Shown here: one piece after another, positions 1 through 11,644 of the stretch
How the letters are laid out: every line of letters begins with the position of its first letter
Numbering within the stretch: the stretch's first letter is position 1
Source: Dipteris shenzhenensis
Lineage: Eukaryota > Polypodiophyta > Polypodiopsida > Gleicheniales
NCBI GenBank assembly: GCA_047967505.1
Contig: CM106538.1
Strand: one strand, 5' to 3'
DNA length: 64,000 nt
Program-made: the position numbers and the translations under genes
The notes under the pieces: model-generated
What the model saw: the letters and a program-made list of their open reading frames with translations, nothing else
The model's database searches: none
Told to the model about the DNA's origin: nothing

Positions 1-1200
1 ACCACGACATTAGGCATGTCTTTCTCATCGCATCCTCCACCATATACCAAACTTCACATGTGGATTAAGCTTTTGGCCTTACATGAGGGCTAGCGAATTA
101 TTTTGTCATTTAGCTTGTATGACACCACCTTTATTATAAGCATGTGATATTATTTAAATGAGGATCTCTTGCCAAAATGGCGAGGTCCCCACTCATATTT
201 AATGGTCCATTCCCCCCTAGTATGTCTCCCCAAGTAGTGAAAAATGGGAGATTCGTATTCATTAGTGTACCCCTAAGCTAAGTTAAATGCGTCCCTTCAA
301 ATGATTGAAACAATTAAAAAAAAAAAAGAGGTCCATCCCATCTTTCATCTCTTTTCACTCCTCTCTTTTTACTTATCCACCTTTCCCATATTCATTCACC
401 TTCATTTGCATTTTTTCCTTTCCCTTTCCTTCCAATTTACACCTTTCTTTTCCCTTTTACAAGTTATTGGATAATTTTATTGTAATATTTATCCGAGCTA
501 CTTTACATTTTGGGACTTAGGGCCAGTGAAAAAATGCTCAACTGGTGTGACTTTGATTCTCAACTCCAATTATCTGAATTTATCGCGCATGAACCAGATG
601 GTGGCATTCAATACGAGCGGCAGAGTTTGTCTAACTATTGCAGTGGGGAGCTGTGTGAGATGCAGAGTTGCACCTGTCCATTTTTCATTGGTTTGGATAG
701 AGCAGGAAGAAACATTCAATGCAATGGTAGTGCCAAATGTCAAGGCGCTATTGGGTGGAGAAAAAATGGCGCTCCAGTGCCCAAATTCGCACCCTCCAAA
801 ATCAAGGTGCCAATTTGAGCACCAAATGCACAATAGAGTCGCATGAGTTGGGGAAACATTTAGGTGTGTGAACGGAACTATTCACAACAACCAGAGGCAC
901 ATTTTTTGCTGTGCGTGCATTGGGCCTTAGTGATTGTGCCACCTTGTTGAAAGCAAGGCCGTAGTGGTCACTTCAGCAGAGATGCCTCCCACAATCAACA
1001 AATCTACAAACCATGATGGACTACTTTCACTTCAATTGAGAACTAACAACTTAAGACTCTCATTTAGACCATATTTGGAGCAACCTTGACAAACCCAACA
1101 ACCAAGCACATACCTCATTCGCATATGGGACAGATCATTCCATTGCATACATTTGCACAAAATGCACACTAACACTTTCACCTACTATAACATTCTAAAA
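1..1200. other. No recognisable gene
   Basis: I see no protein family, RNA gene or mobile element here. The short open frames have no recognisable motifs and overlap one another in several frames. A pyrimidine-rich stretch lies around 340-450. Confidence 0.5.
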
Positions 1201-1242
1201 GGCAGGGCCTTGGTGGGATCCCTAGCTTGCTTATTTTGTAAG

Positions 1243-1283
<41 letters not shown>

Positions 1284-1427
1284 ACGCATCCACAATGAAC
1301 TTCTCTTGCATGCATGACCATGCACCCCGCATGCACACGCACACACACACACACCATACATACACATGTCCGGCCGACCCCATCCCCCCCTCCCCCTCCC
1401 CCCACACACAAGCATACACCTTCTCTC

Positions 1428-1470
<43 letters not shown>
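1243..1470. repeat. Compound CT/CA microsatellite cluster
   Basis: (CT)n at 1243-1259 runs directly into (CA)n at 1259-1285. A second (CA)n lies at 1335-1354 and a (CT)n at 1422-1470, with C-runs between. Long open frames across this block are repeat artefacts (His/Thr and Ser/Leu runs). Confidence 0.95.
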
Positions 1471-1473
<3 letters not shown>

Positions 1474-1967
1474 TGACAAGCATATGTGCATGCCCCATGG
1501 GCAAACACAAGTGAGTGCTACGAGAGGCATATGTTGGGATGTGCATGCATACATGCATTGAACACATACATGCAACACTACACAAGTGCGTAAGATGCAC
1601 ATGGAAGATTGGTACAAGTGGCAAGAAGTTACGAGTAAGGGGGAGTGCACAATGCGCACATACACCCACATGTGTGCGATCTTGTGAAATAACACCAAGA
1701 TGGTTGGGCCAGAAGTAGGCAACAATAGCGATCCAGAGGAGCAGAAAGGAGTTACAGTCTCACATGGCACCTTCACTCTCTGTCAACCTCCATGCTCTCC
1801 TGGCTCTAGTGTTCTGGGAACCGTCCGATCCGGATGTGCGCATAGGCTCATAAAGGCAATTGGAAAGGCCATTCTCGTTGTCGTTCGTGGCACCTTGAGT
1901 TCTCTCAGCCTACATGCTCTCCTGTTGCTCATGTGTTTGGGCTACGTGCCAATGCACATAGCAATGG

Positions 1968-2009
<42 letters not shown>
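1968..2009. repeat. (TC)n(CA)n compound microsatellite upstream of PDV2
   Basis: TC repeats at 1968-1987 are followed by CA repeats at 1987-2009, about 235 bases before the PDV2 start codon. It is likely to lie in the promoter or 5' UTR of that gene. A short CA block recurs at 2049-2060 and 2099-2108. Confidence 0.95.
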
Positions 2010-2244
2010 GCGCGCACGAGCGTGTGTTCTGCATGCCGTGCTCAGGCACGCACACACACACGGGCACAACATCGGAAATCTGTGCACACGTGTGAGGATA
2101 CACACACACGAGCTGCCACTGAGAATGTATGAGCTGGTTTTTATATGCTGCTGTTGCTTCTTCTTCATCATCTTCTTCATTTTACCATTTTTTGCAGAGC
2201 TGGTTTTGGGCTTGAGCTTGTCTTGTGCTGTGAGCTGTGTCGCT

Positions 2245-3731
2245 ATGGAGCCTGAGGAGATCGCCGTCGTCCTCTCCCGCTCCTCTGAGCTCCACTCCAA
2301 GCTCAGCCTCGCCATCGATCGCCTCTTCAACGCACCACCTCCCTCTCTTTCTCCCTCTTCTTCCTCGCCTCCTCCTCCTCCTCCTCCCCTTGATACCCTC
2401 CCCATTGATCCTTCCTCCCTCCGCACTGGCCTCCAAAACGGCATTTCCTCCTTCGATAGGCCCCCTGCCGATGGCCCTGCCGAGGTGCGCAGCCTGGCTT
2501 CCATTCGAGATGCGCTGGAAGCATTGGAGGAGAACCTGGAGGCTTTGCAGGTACCTTCGCCTTTCTAAAGCTCTTCTGGTTCGGTTTGCCTCTTCTCACG
2601 TACCACTGCCTGTAATGCTGCAGTGGACCTTGGAATCGCGTTTTTCTTCTCTTTGGGAACACTTGTTCAATGGCCGTATAGGCCATACACACCTGGGAGA
2701 TCGGTTCTCTCCTTTTTCCGTTCTACGTTGCATCTCGTCACCGACTACGTAACGTTCTTTGAGTGCGTACTTTCCGTTCTCTAAATTTTGTTTTCGCCTG
2801 GCAGGCGTTGCAACAGCAACAGCGAGCAGAAAGAGACGCAGGTCTTGCTGAGATTGAGGAAAGTAGGCGAGTTCTTCTTAGAAGACTCAAAGAACACAGG
2901 GGTAGAGAATCTGAAATAGTTCAAGAAGCCCTCGCTTTTGCTGGCGGAAGTGTGGCTGACAAGGATGATTTGCCGCTGCCGCCTTATCCGAAAGTATACG
3001 ACGATGAATCTCCACGGCGCCCTGTCTCAGCTCCTAGCAGAAGGACCCGCCCAGGGCAGAGATCGGACATGGCTGAAGAGCCCCAGGATAGGAGCGAAGT
3101 CCTTGACTTTGAGCTGGAGGAAGCCCAAGAAGACGATGAGGGAAGCGATGGTGATTTAGCGTTTCAGTACGAGGAGGAAAGAGAGCCTGATAGGCTTTTA
3201 GAAGTGGCTATGGATGCGGCAAATAGATTGAAGAACTCGGGAGCTTTTGCATTTGCTGCGAATGCTGTCAAAAGCTCTGTTGCTCTACTGCGCTACATAG
3301 CGGGGAAAATCACAGGGCAAGTAACGGGACCATCCTCTAAAGTCGTACTGATAGTGGTGAGTACCCTTGCGGTTCTTTCCTTGACTGATATAGGGGAAAA
3401 GAGGAGGAAATCCGTCTCCAGAGTTTCCAGGACGCCAGCACACCGATCTCATTATCATCATGTCGGTGACCTCATTTCTCCCGACAGCTTGCACATCGAA
3501 CAGGCCGAACCCGAGAAATCACCTCAAGTCGGATCCATTCATCAGACAAATGAAGAACGACCTTATTCATCTACAATTGAACATCCTTCTGCTTGTGATG
3601 AAAAGCCTCCTAAAAAGAGTGGCACGGTGAAGTCGGAAGATGAGTTTCCAAAATGCGTTGTTAGAGAGCGACTCGAGCTCCCGTTTTACCAGGAATTGCG
3701 GACCCCTGATGTTCTTTATGGGCGAGGTTAG
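2245..3731 (+). CDS. PDV2: PLASTID DIVISION2-like protein, two exons
   Basis: Plastid outer-envelope division factor. In the known family, PDV2 recruits the dynamin ARC5/DRP5B on the cytosolic side and binds ARC6 in the intermembrane space through its C-terminal tail. Exon 1 is 2245-2550 (102 codons, phase 0) and exon 2 is 2805-3731, giving 410 residues against about 307 in Arabidopsis. Visible family features are the N-terminal acidic start MEPEEIAVVLSRSSEL, a coiled coil over about residues 85-140 including IRDALEALEENLEALQ at the exon junction, the LPPYP motif at 160-164, one membrane segment at about 282-299, and the tail CVVRERLELPF ending DVLYGRG. The terminal residue is Gly410, matching the conserved C-terminal glycine needed for ARC6 contact. 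The ATG at 2245 is chosen because the family similarity begins there; the longer open frame upstream is microsatellite. The extra length is an acidic linker before the membrane segment. The reading frame is intact. Confidence 0.9.
2551..2804 (+). other. PDV2 intron 1
   Basis: GT at 2551 (CAG/GTACCT) and AG at 2804 (GGCAG/GCG) bound a 254-base phase-0 intron. Splicing joins LEALQ to ALQQQQ and keeps the coiled-coil register. Reading through the intron gives a stop a few codons after the donor. Confidence 0.88.
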
Positions 3732-4723
3732 AGACATTCGATCAAGGTGGTGGTATTTTTTGGAACATGGATACCTGGAGATCATCAGAAGTTTTAGGAT
3801 GGTGAGGATTTGAGCCTTCAGATCCAATGAAGCTGTGGCAATATGCAGACCTTTGAAGCAGGTTTGTCTGTGATTTCCCACCTTTTACAGAAAGCAAGAT
3901 TTTGCAGAGCTCTCCTAGCATTAGGGCCCGATTCTTCAGATATCATGGAATTCTTTTGAGGAGCCAGCGTGACCTTTTGGTTGGTTTTCTAAATTTCCCC
4001 TGTATGTCTCTTTGAGGTGGAGGAAAATCTGTGTGGCTGTTACAGACAAAATCTTATTGTAAGACAATGTACACCATTGCACAGATGTGTCAGGTTTTGA
4101 TCTCTCCATTTCTCATAAACGATTGATCATTGAACACCATTTATCACCAGGGCCTACACACATGGTTTGATTCATTCCTCAGGCATAAACGATTCAATCA
4201 CGCACAAACATGGTCCAGGTGCATAGCTCACTTTGTTTCCTAGATCTCATTTTGAATGTGCTCTTGTGAATTGTACTTAACGTGTGGGGATGTGCGATTG
4301 GATGCCCTACTTTTTTGTGGTGAAGAGAATGTCTGGTACTTTAGTAATCTGTCAATACTTCTTAGTCATTGTGAAAAGAATACCAGAGTTGTGTTTGGAC
4401 ACCTATTGCCTGCTGTGCTCTGGGCCAATATAAGCTAGGTGACTGGCACGTGGTTTGATTTTTATTAGTCTATTCTCTACATTCTATTTTGTGGAGGAAG
4501 CTAAATCCTTGTGAGAGCGTTATTGTGTTTTGCTGGGTCCCACAACTGAGTTTATTGGGGAAGATTTGCTTTTTTTGTCAGTGCACTTCGTCGGTTCTCA
4601 TTTCACTGATCTAGACTTCTGCTACCTCTCAAGATTCAGTGTGATGCATTCCCTGTTACAGCCAAAGGGAGATCAATTTCCTTTTTTACTGGCCTTAGGA
4701 TCCAAGGTTTCAGTGTGTTTAAA

Positions 4724-5050
4724 GGAGGTACGTATAGGAAGGCAGAGTGGTCTTATAGTAAGTAGGTGTAACAGATAGTAGAAACCCTTAGGCTCATGTT
4801 GCCAGAAGCATAAAAGGTGAATCCGAAAAGCTCTATGCAGTGCAAATGTGTGCAAAGGAAATACTAAGTAAGGCATCAAGAGGAGTGAACAGAAGAGGAA
4901 TGGACTGTGTGGTCAGGTATTTATAGGAGGGCAGAAGTGGCCTTATGGTAGTTAGGCGCAATAGATATAGGCTAGTGTTGCCAAAATCATGTAAGGTCAA
5001 CATGCAAGGATTTAAGCATCCAAAATGTGTGCAAAGGAATTACTATTTAA
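4724..5050 (+). repeat. Diverged tandem duplication, about 190-bp period
   Basis: The stretch beginning TATAGGAAGGCAGAGTGG near 4734 recurs as TATAGGAGGGCAGAAGTGG near 4921. Both copies run on through GTTGCCA and AATGTGTGCAAAGGAA to a similar end (about 4870 and 5050). The copies are clearly related but well diverged. No coding content is seen. The rest of 3732-5289 holds the PDV2 3' flank and no other gene. Confidence 0.7.
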
Positions 5051-5289
5051 GTCTCCGAGAGAGAGGAGTGAATGGACCACAAGCTAGAACACTGTATTGG
5101 TCAAAGGATGAAGGACTTCTTGGAACATACTCAAGATCTCCAATTAGGTATCTGCTATAGAAGGAGCATCAAAGAGCGAAGCTTGTCCATAGTTGAAGCG
5201 GAGGCAGTGTCTGGAGTGCTGGCACTTTTCATGTCATTTCAAACATCTACTGAACCAGATTTGTTGATATCTCGATTATGACAATGATT

Positions 5290-6099
5290 TGTTGGAGGAC
5301 ATCTCCTGATGTCGCCTTAGAGAGAGAGGGCCTTGATTGTGGGTGTGCCTGCCTGGTGAGTGAGGGTAGCCTAGAGAGAGAGGGCCTGTGTTGTGGGTGT
5401 GCCCGCCCCCGTGAGAGTAGGACTGTGACTTTCCTCTGCTTCATGCGTTGCCACGTAGGCCATGGAGGTTCCCCGAGGGGTGCAGGGCTGTTTGGGCAGA
5501 TATGCCCTGTTGTGCTGCATGGGTATGCCCTTATAGGCGCCCTTAGATGAGGGCTGTAGAGCATATGGTGGAGGTTGGCCACCTTGGCTGGTGTCAGCCC
5601 TTCATAGGCTAGGGGAGAGCCCCCCTTTATAGGGCTGTGGGCAGCCCTAGTGCTGGGTTGGCCGATTGGCCCTACAGCAGGGGGGTCGGTCCCCTTTAGA
5701 TCAGCCGACCAGGCAGGGGGGGCTGCCTATATATAGGCCCCCCATTCTCATTGTTTGGCATCATCTCTTGGAGCAGTATAGCCACTACTGTCCAGTGCCT
5801 TGTGGAGCAGCATAGCCTGCCTTGTTGAGCAGCCCTAGGGCAGGAGTGTGGAGCAGTCCATCCACTCTTTGTGTATCCATTCCTCGAGGTTGTTGAGCTG
5901 TTTGTCTGAGCTCTCGAGAAGCCTGTTGGTTCTGAGGTTTTCTCCCAGTTGTAGTGGGGTTTTCTCCAGAGGTCACTTACGATTCTCTTGTGCCTTTTCT
6001 CTCTCCTTTCTCTCCTCAGTGTGTATGTGTGAGGCGTGCTCTCTCTCTCTCTCTCTTCCGTTTCTCTCTCTTCCGTTCATTTCTGCTGCACTTCTCACA
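5290..6099 (+). repeat. 5' LTR of the gag-only Copia element
   Basis: About 810 bases, TG...CA. It matches 8196-8978 over most of its length. It has about 33 bases near 5460-5490 that the 3' LTR lacks. Its CT/GT tract near the right edge is shorter than in the 3' LTR. Confidence 0.92.
5728..5735 (+). promoter_or_regulatory. LTR TATA box
   Basis: TATATATA sits in a GC-rich context (CTGCC before, GGCC after) within the 5' LTR and is preserved in the 3' LTR at 8605-8612. It is the likely core promoter, placing transcript start a few tens of bases downstream. Confidence 0.7.
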
Positions 6100-6113
6100 T
6101 GGTATCAGAGCCA
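6100..6113 (+). other. Primer-binding site, initiator tRNA-Met
   Basis: TGGTATCAGAGCCA starts immediately after the LTR-terminal CA. This is the usual plant Copia primer site complementary to the 3' end of initiator tRNA-Met. Confidence 0.9.
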
Positions 6114-6429
6114 CGGTTGGCTTGAGACCTGAGGGGTGGAGGGAGTGTTGAGCCAACACACAGAGAGGAGGACTAGGGTGCTGTTCGGAGGTGTCTTTGA
6201 GGAGCGTGTTTGAGGAGTGGACTGTTCGGGTGACCAGCAAAGGGGTGACTTTGAAGGGTGTCGTCAGATTAGAGAGGTGGTGTCTCAAAGGGACGGAAAG
6301 CGAGGTGTGAAGGTACATTGGGCTGTCAGCCCCTTCATCCTCTTCTTCTGCCTTCTCCTTTCTTGAACCCTCAGATCCCTTCCATCCCATCCACCTTCTC
6401 TTTCAGTATATCGTCCTCTTCAATCCGAC

Positions 6430-7290
6430 ATGGTGACTTTGTCCGAGATGGCAGAGAACAAGACTAGAATTCCAGTGTTGCCCACGTTCCTGGTTGACCG
6501 ACAGCTAGATGGGCTCAATTATGGCGCTTGGCGGGTGATGATGGAACCTGTGTTACAGTCATACGACATGGCAGATTTTGACGTTTTGATAGGTGTTGCC
6601 TGACCAGATCCCCTCGTAGAGGACCTTGGCATCCTGGCTCGGAAGGAGGCCGAGACTTTGTCCTAGCTATGGAACGGTGTTAATGCCAGGGTAGGATCAT
6701 TTATATTTCTTAACTGTACTCCTCAGGTGATCAATCATGTGAAGCACATGACAGTGGCCAAAAGTATATGGGAGCATTTGGCGACCTCTCCCATGAAGAG
6801 GGTTTCACTGTAGGTCCGGATGAGGTTGTTGGATCCCAAGAAGTCTTCATCGATGCGGGAACACATCAACAAGTTACAGGAACTTCAGCAAGAGATCCTA
6901 AAGGCACGGAAGCAGATTTCGTCAGCGGACATGGCCATTACTCTACTCTCCCAGTTATCCTCTCAGTACGGGGCCTTCTATTCATCCTTGATCACTAGTG
7001 GAAGGGTGAATGAGTTGACCTGGGAGTAATTGGTCCCCATGGTGCTTGACCAAGAGGAGCGCTTTGTCGGTATACCTACGACAATCAGCCTGAGGCTTTG
7101 ACAGCTGATCAACAAAAGCAGTTGACAGCTGAGGAACGAGAAGCTCTCAAGGCATCCCGAACGTGTAATCGATGTGACCAGAAAGGTCATTATTTGCGTT
7201 AGTGTCTCTAAAGGAACGTAGAGGGGTCTAGTAACTAGGTGGCCAATAGTGTGACTGCTGCGACCACGTTTACTCAAGCCTTCTAGTAAC
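6430..7290 (+). pseudogene. Copia gag pseudogene
   Basis: Capsid-type gag of the UBN2 class. From the ATG at 6430 the frame reads a typical opening including LDGLNYGAWRVMMEPVLQSY and later LQELQQEILKARKQIS, in one frame. It carries in-frame stops near 6601, 6664, 6811 and 7027. A zinc knuckle (C-X2-C-X4-H, sequence CNRCDQKGHYLR) lies near 7165 in a shifted frame, and its last Cys is preceded by a stop. At least four stops and one frameshift show it is not functional in this copy. Confidence 0.8.
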
Positions 7291-7299
7291 ACGAGGCAG

Positions 7300-8181
7300 G
7301 TGTTGCCAGCAGGCTTTCTGGATCATGATGGAGGATTGCTTGCTTGTCTGTGGCAGGTGGACCTGCTGGTCAGGTGCATCGAGCAGGGAGTTATTTATCG
7401 AGACAGGATTTCAGGCAGAATCTTGAGCCACGAGGAGTTGTTTCCGTTGACTCAGGAGGTAGTTTGTTACTAGTTTCTACTTTGTTTGGACGTTATGACC
7501 TAGCAGATCCAGAGGGGGTCTCCTAGTGTTCTGCTGCAACTAGTGTCTGATGCTGCTGGAGATCCGGATGGGTCAGTAGATTGTCAGTGTGGGAACCCAG
7601 ACAGAGTTGATTGATCCTTGTGAGCTGTTATACACCCGTTGTTGCCATTTGAGCACTAAAGCTCATCGATTTGGTGACAGTCTAACACACAACTAAGAGC
7701 CCATTACAAAATCTAGCCTTAAAACTCTGTACACCGATCCACACCTACAACGAATATATGGCATACCCAAATAACTTTGGAATGTTGTTCTATCTGAAAA
7801 CGATGTTGGATGGCATCCTCGTAGAAACAGACCCGGAGAAGAAGGAAAATAGTTGCAAGGAGGACATGCTTTGGTGGTGGTGTATTACTTTGAGACTCTG
7901 CAGAGACGGTGATTATTAATTTTCCTGGCTATTGTTTTTCTTGCTCCTTTAAGGTACTCGTCAAGCTCATGATGTAGGTTTCTTTTGGCAGGACAGTTGA
8001 CCTAGTGTACCATTACTAAGACCAGAAGAGTGTACCTAGCACCTACGGCCTGGGAGCAATAGTTCCAGGTTTCTAGTTCGACAGTACCTGTGGAGGTCTT
8101 CAGCGGTGCAGTATCACACGATGGATTCCTCCAGTTGTTCCAGCAACACACCCAGCTCCCTAGCTTCTTTGTTCCATCCAG
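7300..8181 (+). other. Internal region of the Copia element without pol
   Basis: No protease, integrase or reverse-transcriptase motif is visible. A short frame near 7344-7526 contains VVSVDSGGS, which could be a trace of the protease active site, but nothing adjoining supports it. From about 7600 the sequence is unlike typical Copia internal DNA and may be captured or rearranged. Confidence 0.5.
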
Positions 8182-8186
8182 GAGCT

Positions 8187-8195
8187 GAGAGGGGG
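8187..8195 (+). other. Polypurine tract
   Basis: GAGAGGGGG abuts the 3' LTR start and is the plus-strand priming site expected for an LTR element. Confidence 0.8.
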
Positions 8196-8910
8196 TATTA
8201 GAGGACATCATCTCCTGATGTCACCTTAGAGAGAGGGTCTTGATTGTGGGAGTGCTCGCCTAGTGACTGAGTGTAGCATAGAGAGAGGGCTTGTGTTGTG
8301 GGTGTGCCTGTCCACGTGAGAGTAGGACTGTGACTTTCCTTTGCTTCTGCGTTGCCACGTAGGGGGTTGTTTGGGCAGATATGCCTTGTTGTGTTGCATG
8401 GGGCATGGGTATGCGCTTACAAGTGCCCTAGATGAGGGCTGTAGAGCATAGGGTGGAGGTTGGCCACCATGGCTTGTGTCAGCCCTTCATAGGCTAGGGG
8501 AGAGCCCCCCTTTATAAGGCTGTGGCCAGCCCTAGTGCTGGGTCGACCTTACAGCAGGGGGGTCGGTCCCCTTTAGATCAGATGACCAGGAAGCGGGGGC
8601 TGCCTATATATAGGCTCCCGATTCTCATTGTTTGACATCATCTCTTGTATCAGTATAGCCACTGCTGTCCAGTGCCTTGTGGAGCAACATAGCCTGCCTT
8701 GTTAAGCAATCCTAGGGCAGGAGTGGAGCAGTCCATCCACACTCTGTGTCTCTATTTCTCGAGGTTGTTGAGCTGTTTGTCTGAGCTCTCGAGCAGCCTG
8801 TTGGTTCCGAGGTTTTCCCCCAGTTGTAGCGGGGTTTTCTCCAGAGATCACTTGCAGTTCTCTTGTGTCTTTTCTCTCTCCTTCTCAGTGTGTGTGTGTG
8901 TGTGTGTGAG

Positions 8911-8953
<43 letters not shown>

Positions 8954-8978
8954 GTTTATTTCCGTTGCACTTCTCACA
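8196..8978 (+). repeat. 3' LTR of the gag-only Copia element
   Basis: About 783 bases. It starts TATTAG where the 5' copy has TGTTGG, and ends TTCTCACA. The TATA box is kept at 8605-8612. The (GT)n(CT)n tract at about 8888-8950 is longer than in the 5' LTR. Target duplication TGATT follows. Confidence 0.92.
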
Positions 8979-9814
8979 TGATTATCCTCATTTATGCAAC
9001 CCCAAACACTCCCAGCCTCCCCTCAAACAACCCTGGGCTGCGTTACTTGCTACTTCTTCTAGCCCTCTTTCTTTTGTTTTGCTTAGACGATGTCCCTTGT
9101 ATTGTTCCCCCTTCACTTGACTTTGGGTTTGATGTGTATGCACTGACTTGACCTCACCACTACTGTGATATATGTGGTCATTTAGATGCAACCCTTTAGT
9201 ATGTACATTGCTCTTCATTTTGTTTTTATATAACGATACTACAGGATTATTCCTTGCAAGTTGTGCTGGAGCTTGAGGGTGCCCCTAAATCTTGTACTAT
9301 CAAGAGGGATTAAAACAAGCTAAAGGCTAGGTACATTTCATGGATTCATGTAACATGGGGTGTTGTAGTATGTTATCTTGGTTTTGATTGTTTTAGCAAG
9401 AAAAGTGGTTGAAATTGTATTTACAACTTCTCTTTCTAACCCTTCTCTTTTGACTTGGTATCAAGGGCCCATGGAGAGCATTGTGAGCATTGCATCACGT
9501 TGAAGCATTTCAAGACTATACATGATGAGGAGAAATGCTAGTACTATAATCTCTTTTAAAAATTTGAGGTTTCACCAGAGCCTAGTTGGGGGTTAAACTC
9601 ACACGCTTGTGTGGGTGTGTGCACACACACTTTTTTTGGGGGTGAAATTCATTTGTCACTATATTACATAGAACAGTCCCATGAAAATGGACAACCTGTT
9701 TACAAAGCCTTAAAAAATATCATTTTATGACAAGAAGGCAGGATAATCTAAATCCAGCACATGTACACAATCGCTCACACACACACACATTAATTTAGCT
9801 TAATAATTTATCTT

Positions 9815-9852
<38 letters not shown>

Positions 9853-11572
9853 CTAATATCTTCAAAAATAAAATTTCCCATCTGTACACGCACACACATT
9901 CATACACATCCATACTTCCCCTATCTCCAACACAAGTATATCTTTGAACTCATAAAAAAAATTTCCCCCCACATACACAATATAAAACTTTTCAATCCTT
10001 TATTTTTTATTTTTGATTATTAAACTCACACACACAATTGCAATTTTTCCATTTACTTGCTTCTACCCGCTCCCCCCCCTCCCCCTAGTTTATTCTTTAT
10101 TCCCATCTTTACAAAATTTCCCTTGTTGTACTAAAAACATTTTAATTTTACCCACACACACACTAAACATTTTCTTTAACCTTGTAAAATAAGTCTTAGA
10201 ACATTATCTATAGGTGATATATAATACCCCACACCCTTCTTCTATCTTCATGCCCACCTCCCCTCGCCACTTGCTCTAACGGTCATGCTTGTTTAGTTAT
10301 TGAGCTTCTTGCTTATTGCCACTTTCTTTTTCTCCTAAGCCTACTAAACCCCATATGCCTAGCCTATACTATTAAACCCCCTTAACTATACCCTGACTTG
10401 AAACCCCTAACCTTAACGGGCTCACCACCCTCGACCATGCTTGATGAACTTGTAACGCTTGCATCATGGTGTTGTAATGCATGCAATCCATGACCCTCTT
10501 ACTTTGGGCTCATCATCGTGATGGAGTGCTTAGTTCTCTGGGCCTAACTGTTATCAACAACTCTCGCTCACGTTGGTTTTTTCTCCCTACTATGACTATG
10601 ACTCTAAGGCTTTACGTTGCTTTTTGGACGAGCATGGCTCTGCTCTTTTCCTCCTTACGACTGCGTGGTTACTGTTGCTCTCGTTTGTGATTGATGAGAT
10701 GGTTCTTGTTGGTTTAATTCCTTTATATTTTCATGTAGCTCTGTCAGCTCTTGCAAGGCTCTGGATTCGCGCCTTTCCCTTTTCTTTGCAGGCATGATTT
10801 GTAGCTCCTTCTGCCTACTCTCCTGTCTTCTGTTCTTTTGTGGCTCCCCATACGTAAGGTAAGTAGACCTTCATGTGCTCCTCCCTTCTCACCGTCTTGG
10901 CATTTCTTGCCTCTCTCGTGTTTCACGCCTTCTCTTTGCAACTGTGACACATTTTCCTTCCCTGGTTTAGTGTTCACTTGGAACTTTTTTTATGGCAGCT
11001 TTGGATAGGTGACTCGACTTTCTTGCCTAGGTGCCTGTCGTTAGCTTCCCTTCTGCTTTGCTTTCCTTCACTTTGGACCTTTGGAAAAGTCTTCATTGGA
11101 AGCTTGTCGCCTTACTTAAAGAATTTTCCTAGAGTTGTCTAGTCAGTTGATAACCAGCCCGCCCTCCGTGACTCGTGTTACAGCCCCTTTGCTTGGGTTC
11201 CTTTTACTCGGTCCTTTGCTCGCTTTGTTGGCTAGACTTTCACAAAATTTTCTCATTTATGGGTAATTGCTTTGCCAGTAATCGTCTGCATACTCGCATA
11301 GTCACGAAATCACGTAAACTCCTTGCGCATTTGACGAAGTCACGTACTCTTGAAATCACCCAAAGCTCTCTGGCGCTGCTACTCTGGCTTAACAGTGTCC
11401 ACTTCTTCGCTGTAGTTCTCTCTCTCTCTCTCTCTCTCTCTCATATTTTTTCACCTTTTATTTTCTTTTATTTTTTCCACTATTTTTTTGAATTTTGCCT
11501 TCAATTTTTTCCCTCACAATCTTGATTATTTTGTTCTTTTCTTGATTTGTCCCTAACACTGTCCCCCTCACA
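8979..11572. other. Non-coding, CA-rich DNA
   Basis: No gene recognised. Short CA runs recur near 9622, 9776, 9819-9845, 9891 and 10150, and a CT run lies at about 11418-11443. Small open frames at 10481-10797 and 11175-11525 have no recognisable motifs. Confidence 0.5.
9819..9845. repeat. (CA)n microsatellite
   Basis: Uninterrupted CA repeat within the CA-rich tract. Confidence 0.95.
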
Positions 11573-11644
11573 GTCATCCCTTATTCTTGATTCAATTTCA
11601 AGTCATCCCTTATTCTTGATTCAATTTCAAGTCATCCCTTATTG
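11573..11644 (+). repeat. 29-bp tandem repeat, about 2.5 copies
   Basis: Two identical copies at 11573-11601 and 11602-11630, each beginning GTCATCCCTTATTCTTGATT, then a partial third copy to 11644. Confidence 0.95.

Larger units (their letters stand above)
5290..8978 (+). mobile_element. Copia-type LTR retrotransposon, gag-only (TR-GAG-like)
   Basis: A complete element bounded by two LTRs and a perfect 5-bp target duplication TGATT (5285-5289 and 8979-8983). The primer-binding site follows the 5' LTR directly and a polypurine tract precedes the 3' LTR. The internal region is only about 2.1 kb and carries a broken gag with no recognisable protease, integrase or reverse transcriptase. It therefore matches the non-autonomous LTR class that keeps gag and would need enzymes from another element. 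The Copia assignment rests on gag type and the initiator-tRNA primer site. Confidence 0.9.

Noticed and set aside
1178-1776. Long overlapping open frames on both strands
   Set aside because: They are translations of CA/CT microsatellites with no family motif.
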